Under the pieces are notes generated by a model. That model saw nothing but the letters and a program-made list of their open reading frames with translations. It was not told where the DNA came from and did not search any database. Positions 57,181 to 64,000 of a DNA stretch of 64,000 bases are shown here, in pieces (the stretch's first letter is position 1; the number at the start of each line of letters is the position of its first letter). Both the position numbers and the translations under genes were made by a program. The DNA comes from Bolinopsis microptera (lineage: Eukaryota; Ctenophora; Tentaculata; Lobata; Bolinopsidae): NCBI RefSeq assembly GCF_026151205.1, contig NC_087075.1:9229303-9293302 (forward strand), written 5' to 3'.

Positions 57181-57722
57181 GGCTAGCCCCCGGCTATAAT
57201 CGCAACCTTGGCAGTATTAAATTAGAGGAAAACTGAACCTCATTACGAACAGAAGCTCTAGTATTTATCTTTATCACGTTTTATTATTAATATTATGATC
57301 CAGTTTTGTGCAGACAGCAAACTCCTGTCTTGCAAAAAAATCCAGTGATATATGCTTGCATGCGAATCAGGGTACAGTTGTGCTTCTGATTGTGACGAAA
57401 TATGAAGGTCACGTGTTCAGGGTAGCTACGTAATTAGCTCATTACTGCAATCACGTGACTCAGCTCTAGACGCCAGACGGTGATTAGTACTGTACTAGAC
57501 AGTGCCTGCTTGCGAACAACCCTATTAAGCACCGCTGGTTGTAAGTCACGTGACACAATTATACTCAGACCTACACGACAAAAAGGGAATTCGCACAAAC
57601 GCGCTCAATCAGGGGTCTGGCATATGCCAATTAGATATCATTTCTGATAATTACTCGTCTAGTGTCGTGACTCGTGTCTACTCTTGTTACATTTTGTCTG
57701 CTACGTACTGCTTGTTTAAACA

Positions 57723-58063
57723 ATGTCTAGTAGTAAATCTAAAACATCGTCCGTCTGGTTGTTCCACTCAGAAGAAAATGGGACCCCTTATGCAAGCTGC
57801 AAGAAGTGCTCGATGAAGATTAAGCATGGAAACGAAGGAAACAGGAAAACTTGTGGAAAGCTCATGAAGAGCATTACCCTTTAGCGGCCGCTGTGGCCAG
57901 GAAATATCTTTCTGCTCCTATGGGATCTAATTCTATCGCTAGCGAGAGAGAGTTCAAAATTGCTAAACGTGTCACACAGGGTAGATACAATTTGAAACCA
58001 GGAAATGTACAGAAACTTCTATTTCTTAAGTATAATCTGAGAATGTTGAATTACAGCGTATAA
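57723..58063 (+). pseudogene. Internally deleted hAT transposase: BED finger joined to hAT C-terminal domain
   Basis: A frame 57723-57884 opens MSSSKSKTSSVWLFH, then ASCKKCSMKI and NRKTCGKLM, matching a BED zinc finger (VW.F, C..C), the N-terminal DNA-binding part of hAT transposases. From 57851, in another frame, LWKAHEEHYPLAAAVARKYL, GSNSIASEREF and LKPGNVQKLLFLKYNLRML match the hAT C-terminal dimerisation domain through to its stop. Everything between, including the catalytic core, is missing. It is therefore a deletion derivative; the frame change shows it cannot encode a fusion as it stands. Confidence 0.7.
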
Positions 58064-58257
58064 ATCATATGTTTCTATAATTTATACTACTTAAAGAGTT
58101 CTATCGTAATTAAAAACTGCCGTATACTTCTATCATGATTATGCTGTACATTCTCATTTCTCAGATTATACTTTATTTTATGACATGCTATATTTTAATT
58201 TGTTTCAATGTAAATTTCTACTATACTAATACTATTACGATTGGGCGACATCTGTCC

Positions 58258-58750
58258 AGTAATTGACTGGGATTCCCGGTACCGGGATTGGCAATTTTGA
58301 GCTATCCCGGTCCCGGTCCCGGTCAAATGCTGATTTATGATCCCGGTCCCGGTCCCGGTCCCGGTCCCGGTTAATTCAGGATTCTTGGTCCTGGTCCCGG
58401 TCCCAGTCCCGGTCAATCACTTAAATTTGCCGGGATTTTGACCGGGATCTTTTACATAATTTCATTCACTGTGAATTTCATCTTTAAACATCCTCTGAGC
58501 CAAATAAAACAATGTTTAAAATTGCTATAAACAAGTTTGAGTAGTAAATTATGATCATGAATTAACCAGTAATCGTCCGGGATTCCCGGTACCGGAATCC
58601 TGGTACCGGGATTGGCAATTTTGAGCTATCCCGGTCCCGGTCCCGGTCAAGTCACATTTTTCATCCCGGTCCCGGTCAAATGCTGATTTATGATCCCGGT
58701 CCCGGTTAATTCAGGATTCTTGGTCCCGGTCCCGGTCCCGGTCAGGCCTA
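58258..58750. repeat. CCCGGT hexamer repeats in two related blocks
   Basis: Block 1 (58264-58410) and block 2 (58573-58750) both read GGGATTCCCGGTACCGG, GGCAATTTTGAGCTATCCCGG, (TCCCGG)n, AATGCTGATTTATGATCCCGG, then TTAATTCAGGATTCTTGGTC. They lie downstream of the hAT remnant and likely form its 3' part, duplicated about 315 bp apart. Confidence 0.75.
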
Positions 58751-58774
58751 AAATCATGTCCCGGTCGATTAGTA

Positions 58775-58900
58775 TTACTGCATTTGTCCGACAGCGACAT
58801 CTGTCCGAAAGCCGAATTATGGATTTCGGACAGATGTCGCTGTCGGACATGAGTCGTATTTGGCGACATGATCTGTCCGAATTTCGGATCATATTGTAAT
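58775..58900. repeat. Palindromic GTCCGACAGCGACATCTGTCC repeat, copy 1
   Basis: GTCCGACAGCGACATCTGTC is followed after about 20 bases by its inverted copy (GACAGATGTCGCTGTCGGAC). The same motif is tandemly repeated at 60932-61025. Confidence 0.8.
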
Positions 58901-58943
58901 TTCGGTTCACATTCGTATTTCACAAGCTCACGGGTAATCTCTT

Positions 58944-59380
58944 GTTACTGGGCCGCGCTCAGCCTGTCATTCCGCCTAATCTCTATTCGTAAGCCGTGAA
59001 TGAATGGAAAAAGCGAGTAACCGATTTCATTCGCAGTGTCACTTTGCATTTGCAGATAGTCAATCAAATTAATATCATTTCCTTTTGTTTGGGAAAGAGA
59101 GACACTGGCAGCGGTCCACTCTACCCATGATTATGGGTTTTGGTTAAATTTAATATATCTAATTTAACTACCTTGTCGGAATTTATTTGAACGGACATTA
59201 AAATGAACGCCGCAGGGCCTCCAGTGTTTAATTAATGTTCGTTCAAATAAAGTTCGATAAAGTAGTAACTGACAATGTGAGTGTCGTAAATAACTTTAAC
59301 GTGAAGATTGGATATTAGAATTATGGCTTAAGATTTATCATGGTATGACGAATGATCTAATTTACAATTACAATGGGGAG
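58944..59380 (+). repeat. Long inverted duplicate, left copy
   Basis: TTACTGGGCCGCGCTCAGCC... (about 43 bp) followed by a core (AAGCGAGTAACCGATTTCAT ... GATCTAATTTACAATTA). The core is present inverted at 63648-64000. A 92-bp TA-flanked MITE (59171-59262) sits at the same point in both copies, so it was there before duplication. Confidence 0.85.
59169..59264. mobile_element. 92-bp TA-flanked MITE
   Basis: Begins CCTTGTCGGAATTTATTTGA and ends AAAGTTCGATAAAG with TA on both sides; interior GGACATTAAAATGAACGCCG resembles the subterminal repeats of the 28-kb element. Confidence 0.55.
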
Positions 59381-59384
59381 AAGA

Positions 59385-60205
59385 ACTGAGGTCAGAATTA
59401 TTCCTAGTAATATGAACCACGCACATTTTAGTTGAAGGGTCAATTACAGCACTTAGGCTACTCACTTGTTGTTCTTGTAGCTTTGTAGAAAAGGTTCCAT
59501 AGTCTCGCTGCATTCAATCCAAAGAAGTTCTCGAAATGAATTTCCACTGATCGTTGTGATTTGTTGTCAGTGGTGGGACTTATATAGCTTTTATATGTCA
59601 TGTCGAGGGCTTTCCCGTTTTCCTTGAATACCATCGTGATGCCATTTGAAGCAAGTTTGTTTCTATGTATGGATCAGGAATATTGTGTACAAAGACTTGA
59701 AGTACAATCATAAAATCCGTGTAACGGTGCTGCAGCAAGTGCACCCATTAAGCATTTAGTGCCATTTAGAAATGTATCTACACTTTTATTTATCAAAAAG
59801 TCAAAAGTCATTAAGAGGTTTGGTTTAATTAAACGCTTAAGTGTCAGCTGGATGTGTAACAGAAAGGTGAGCTAAGACAACATGTGAGTAGTCGCTATGT
59901 CACACCAGTCTGGTCCAGTCTACGGCCTACCTGTGAATATAGTCAGCTGTCTGCTGTATCACCGGGGTTATTTAGGCAGGTAGACTTGAGACTGGTTCGT
60001 GGATATATATACATGGATTCTTCCATTCCTGGTTCTAGACAAAGTGTTTTGCTTTATGATCAGATAATAATCTCCTCGGATCCCAATCTTATTCTGGAGA
60101 AATCAGCACGTGTCAGGTATTATAGTTATACGGTAAAGTTTGTCAAAGCAAACCAATATCGCGAGAAGAGGTCACGTCAGGATGCCTCAGGAGGTAACTA
60201 TGAGT
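59385..60205. other. Intergenic stretch, no supported gene
   Basis: A 107-codon frame at 59884-60207 opens without an ATG and contains no recognised motif. Confidence 0.4.
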
Positions 60206-60207
60206 AA

Positions 60208-60340
60208 TTAGGAACCGACCGGATTGGGGTTTTGGCTGCCGGACCGGATCTTGCCGGATTTTGCCGGACCGGAACCGGTGGTTACAGAGTGAAATATAAG
60301 GCAGCCGGATCTTGCCGGATTTTGCCGGATCTTGCCGGAA
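60208..60340. repeat. CCGGATTTTGCCGGA-type repeat
   Basis: Alternating CCGGATCTTGCCGG and CCGGATTTTGCCGG units, related to the block at 55290. Confidence 0.8.
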
Positions 60341-60931
60341 AATTTAAATTTATATTCTTATTTTTATACTTTTGTCATTATCATGTGGAATTACACAATA
60401 AAATAGTGTCTGACTCTTTCGTATCACTTACATGTTTTAAATATCCCCCTCCTAGTGTCTAACTAACAGTTTTCATGCCCGACCTATATTTTCGATTAAT
60501 TTTTAGCTAAGTTCAATTTTCAACCAAATAAAAGTCATAATTATGATAGGCATGCAGCAAGTTCATTAAAATTTCTTAATCTCTACTATAATTCAAAAGA
60601 TTCTTTTTGTAGAATGTATGTACGACCGCCCACGTGCAAATCAGACGAGAAATAGGAATTTAGGTACCAACCAAAAGGTTCCATAGCAACGGTGTTTTAA
60701 TGCACACATGCACGTGCAAAGATTGTTTTAACGTCATTTTTATCCGTTTTGTGGTAATTACGTTGTGTTTAAAGTGTTTTATATTTAAATCGGCTGTATC
60801 TTCGGTCGGGATGGATCTTTTTTGATGTGATTAAAACTTTCTTTCAAAGAATACTACTAGCTTCGTCCCTGTTACCACGGGCTTTCTAGTAGTATGATAA
60901 TTTCACAATTGTAATAGTAGGTAACACGACT

Positions 60932-61025
60932 CCTGTCCGACAGCGACATCTGTCCGACAGCGACATCTGTCCGACAGCGACATCTGTCCGACTCAGGGTA
61001 CCAGAAAAAAACGACATCTGTCCGA
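60932..61025. repeat. Tandem CTGTCCGACAGCGACAT repeat, copy 2
   Basis: Three to four 19-bp units, each containing a partial palindrome (TGTCCGACAG), and a final variant after TCAGGGTACC. Confidence 0.85.
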
Positions 61026-61741
61026 AATTGTGATCTGATTTCAATACGACATATTTCCAATTAGAGACATGATCTGAACTTTTACTTGCTAATTTGTATA
61101 CGTAACATTTCTGATTTGAGATATGATCTGAGCCATAGTTTACTGCCTGCCTGCCGGCCTAGATCGATCCAGATGAAATCTGGAACGAGTTTCGTGTCAA
61201 CGCTTCTCTCCATATATATCTATCACACATGAGCAAACGCTGCTGGTCAGGTTCCATTCCAGTGTCTTCAAGTAGAACGTCCGGGAAGGTCTTATGTGGT
61301 CGTCCTCGATAACGCTGGCCATAGGATGGTTGCCAAAAAGAAGTTGTTGAGCAGGTTGGTCCTGTAGACGGTATGTTACGTGGTTATTGAGTTATTGACT
61401 ATTTAGCTTGTATAATGTACACGCGCCTATCAAAATAGGATTTCTATCGTGGGAATAGCTACAGAGGTATGGAACTATAATTATTATGAGAAACCCCGGC
61501 ACTGGTCATATCCGGCAGGTTTTTACATTTACGAGCTGACTAGCTCCTAAACAGCTATTGACAGCCTGACAGGGTGGCTCACTCAAATTTTAACTGTGAC
61601 ACGTCCAAATTCCACGTTAAATTGAGGTTTTAATGTAGTAACCAGATTCATTATAAATAACATTTATGTCATGATAATCAATATGACCATCAGCTGGTTA
61701 GGCTAGCGTGTAAAAAATATGTAATAAATTGTTGGTATGGT

Positions 61742-61777
61742 GACCAGCCTCACAGAGCTAGCTCTATGAGGCTGGTC
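61742..61777. repeat. 36-bp hairpin
   Basis: GACCAGCCTCA and TGAGGCTGGTC pair around the palindrome AGAGCTAGCTCT, inside the transposon. Confidence 0.85.
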
Positions 61778-62649
61778 AACAAACCAGTAGGACAATAAGA
61801 AAATGTAAAACATGCCCGTCAATAGGTCTCAGCGAACCTTAACATAAGTTGAAATATGCCGTACGGATGCCTATTATGGATCGCTTCCCCCTGGTTTAAA
61901 GTTCTGGCTGAAGATTGATTAAAAATGGAATTTTCAACTAAAACGATAAATGAGGAAGGAATTTAAACAGGCAACTAAGAATTTGCTTCATGGGTCATGT
62001 GCTGACATGCACCCTGTTAGCGTTCACGTGCACCCTCTCAGTTTCTAGTCGTTTGATCTCATGCAGAATATGCAGCAGGGGTGCCGACCAGAGTAACAGG
62101 TCATTGTTAGCAAGTTAGAACAGTGATTATTGAACGTATGATAGATAACAGCCTATACTACTGCAGCGGTGGATCTAAATGTCACCAGGTCAAACCCGGG
62201 GTGGACTATTTACATTGAGCGTCCCAACAGCTCCTGACACATGGTAGAACCTGGTAAGCTCGAGAAATTGAGTCAAACTTAACCCTAATTGTCATGTCCT
62301 CCTGTTGGTTTTACCTTATGAATTTATAAAATTCACTAATGTAGTTATAGTATGGTGACACTTGAAAGCCACGAACTTTAGTTGCTCAAAGCTATCAAGA
62401 TTAGGGTTGCCAACCGATATTATCGACGATAATTTCCCAAAAATCATCATCGATTATCGCGACAATTTTCGAGAATTATCGCGATAATCAACAAATTTTT
62501 ATTATGGTAAAATGGCCAACATTTAGCATATTTTTCGAATCTATTTCTCAGTTTGTAAAGTTAAGACCCAGTGCTAATGCTAGCATAATTTTTAGTTTGA
62601 TAGTATGTGTGTCTGAGCCACACTTATATTAAGCTAGCTTCATATTTAA

Positions 62650-62760
62650 GACTCAGAGTCAAGCCTCAGACCTCAAGCCTCGGATTTAAGCCTCAGCTTC
62701 AAGCTTCAGCTTCAAGCCTCAGCTTCAAGCTTCAGATTCAAGCTTCAGATTCAAGTCAAG
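62650..62760. repeat. Minisatellite AGCTTCAAGCCTC / AGCTTCAAGCTTC
   Basis: Degenerate 6- and 12-bp units (TTCAAGCCTCAG, TTCAAGCTTCAG, TTCAAGCTTCAGA). Confidence 0.85.
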
Positions 62761-62845
62761 CGCCCAAATTCTCCTAAGATGACGAGTTCTTCAACGTACC
62801 TCACCAGGGTTGAGTTGTACACAGCGGACAGTAACCACGTCTCAA

Positions 62846-62892
62846 TGTGGAGTGTGCACGTGTCATAAAAATTAACACGTGCACACTCCACA
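62846..62892. repeat. Hairpin with 18-bp arms
   Basis: TGTGGAGTGTGCACGTGT and its exact complement flank an 11-base loop (CATAAAAATTA). It lies about 75 bases inside the right inverted end of the transposon and could act as a subterminal binding site. Confidence 0.85.
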
Positions 62893-63531
62893 GTCTTACG
62901 AAGAATAGTGTACTGCACACATGGAACATGGTGCACTCTAGGGTAATATCATCTTGGTTAACTTGGCGCGTGTACATTATACAAGCTAAATAGTCAATAA
63001 CTCAATAACCACGTAGTAGACATGTCCTGCAAAACGAAGTCTTCGTGTCTTTATAATATCTGTCCCCGCATGGAATCTTTCCGTAAAGAACGGAGTTAGG
63101 TGTATGTGATTTCTTCTTTTCTTACAGCAGAAGTAGGCTAGAAACTGTGACATCAACATGTTTCTACTTCTAGTTAAAATGGAGAGTGTTCTGGGCAGGA
63201 TCCTCTGAAGCTCTTGCTACACGGCGTTTACTGTATCCGTGCATTAACGTTCCCGGGTGTCAGTAGCGCGAGTCTAATGCTCGGACCCACTCCAGAGTGA
63301 GGAACAAATATTTTACTACCATAGTTTATTTTCATGTCGATAAATTGGACAATAGTTTAAATGTTGTATAAATTTTATATAAATCTCCATACCGCTGTCT
63401 TACTCATGTAGGCTGTGTCCTGTGTACGGCTAGCACGATCCTGTCCTCAAATAGTCCATCACGTATCGATGGATCAGATCTCAATGGGTCACATCAGCAT
63501 TAGAACAATGGGAGCAACGTCAAGAGATTTT

Positions 63532-63589
63532 ACCTGGGGACCTCAGGCTATTATGTTCATACCTGGGGACCTCAGGCTATTATGTTCAT
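63532..63589. repeat. 29-bp direct duplication
   Basis: ACCTGGGGACCTCAGGCTAT plus TATGTTCAT occurs twice in direct contact. Confidence 0.95.
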
Positions 63590-63599
63590 AAACATAATA

Positions 63600-64000
63600 G
63601 AATAGAGATTAGGCGGAATGACAGGCTGAGCGCGGCCCAGTAATTGTAAATTAGATCATTCGTCATACCATGATAAATCTTAAGCCATAATTCTAATATC
63701 CAATCTTCACGTTAAAGTTATTTACGACACTCACATTGTCAGTTACTACTTTATCGAACTTTATTTGAACGAACATTAATTAAACACTGGAGGCCCTGCG
63801 GCGTTCATTTTAATGTCCGTTCAAATAAATTCCGACAAGGTAGTTAAATTAGATATATTAAATTTAACCAAAACCCATAATCATGGGTAGAGTGGACCGC
63901 TGCCAGTGTCTCTCTTTCCCAAACAAAAGGAAATGATATTAATTTGATTGACTATCTGCAAATGCAAAGTGACACCGCGAATGAAATCGGTTACTCGCTT
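63600..64000 (-). repeat. Long inverted duplicate, right copy (runs off the window)
   Basis: Reverse complement of the core at 58944-59380, including the same embedded 92-bp MITE (63749-63840). Here the 43-bp CTGGGCCGCGCTCAGCC block follows the core instead of preceding it, so the two copies are permuted relative to each other. Confidence 0.85.

Larger units (their letters stand above)
61377..63015. mobile_element. 1.64-kb DNA transposon with perfect 49-bp inverted ends
   Basis: Positions 61379-61427 (CGTGGTTATTGAGTTATTGA...ACGCGCC) are the exact inverted complement of 62965-63013, with TA on both outer sides. The interior has no transposase; it holds a 36-base hairpin (61742-61777), a TATCG-rich block after GGGTTGCCAACCG (62404-62490), a 12-bp minisatellite and an 18-bp-arm hairpin (62846-62892). 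The TA duplication fits Tc1/mariner or related groups. The perfect ends suggest a young insertion. Confidence 0.8.
61159..63110 (-). pseudogene. LINE reverse-transcriptase C-terminal fragment, split by a transposon
   Basis: On the - strand the upstream half (63110-63016) reads TRRLRFAGHVY, and the downstream half (61376-61159) reads FWQPSYGQRYRGRPHKTF, then LEDTGM and CDRYIWREAL to a TAG. Together these match the common LINE C-terminal pattern (LRFAGH ... G.R.RGRP..T..D.L..DTG ... DR..WR). The two halves are separated by the 1.6-kb element 61379-63013. At least one frameshift lies between the QDQPAQQLLF and WQPSYG stretches. Confidence 0.65.

Overview
This window is eukaryotic, AT-rich DNA, most likely from an early-branching marine invertebrate; a cnidarian is my best guess. 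The eukaryotic call rests on GT-AG introns, phase-1 exons each encoding one immunoglobulin (Ig) domain, AATAAA signals, non-LTR retrotransposons and cut-and-paste transposon relics. The phylum is an inference from the type of Ig array and the transposon mix, not something the sequence proves. No bacterial-type operon, rRNA, CRISPR array or recognisable tRNA was found.

Region 1 (1-12.4 kb, + strand) is the 3' part of one large Ig-superfamily gene that continues off the left edge. Fourteen symmetrical phase 1-1 exons alternate between two Ig types (A,B,A,B... then A',B',A',B'...). They are followed by a 1.76-kb exon holding about six Ig-like domains, a phase-2 junction to a further Ig-like exon, and one of two possible last exons. 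The A'B' exons form a very recent higher-order duplication with a period near 1.92 kb. One B exon has a 1-base deletion and a 3' end copied from an A exon. A 2.5-kb foldback transposon with an 8-bp target duplication sits in one intron.

Region 2 (12.4-40 kb) has no convincing conserved host gene. It holds many minisatellites and microsatellites: GGGACG, AGG, and units of 29, 34, 48 and 405 bp. It also holds transposon remains: a MITE pair at 17.2-18.0 kb, a TA-flanked pogo/Tigger-like DDE relic at 28.0-28.9 kb with a short relative at 29.9-30.3 kb, and a MULE-like relic at 39.6-40.3 kb.

Region 3 (40.4-44.9 kb, - strand) is a nearly complete CR1/L2-like LINE: an ORF1 with an SGNH-esterase-like block overlapping ORF2 (endonuclease plus reverse transcriptase), with only two in-frame stops in ORF2.

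Region 4 (45.6-64 kb) is a nested graveyard of mobile elements. In order it has a 2.5-kb element with inverted ends rich in TTTGTCACA; a giant (TGTGTATG)n tract split by a second LINE, which is itself split by a TA-flanked MITE; foldback and Helitron-like copies; an internally deleted hAT transposase (BED finger joined to the hAT C-terminal domain); a LINE tail split by a transposon with perfect 49-bp inverted ends; and two inverted, permuted copies of a roughly 400-bp repeat, the second running off the right edge.

Functionally, only the Ig gene looks like a host gene. Its alternating, recently duplicated, frame-neutral exons would let exon number change without breaking the reading frame, as expected of a diversifying adhesion, recognition or immune-type protein. 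That role is inference.
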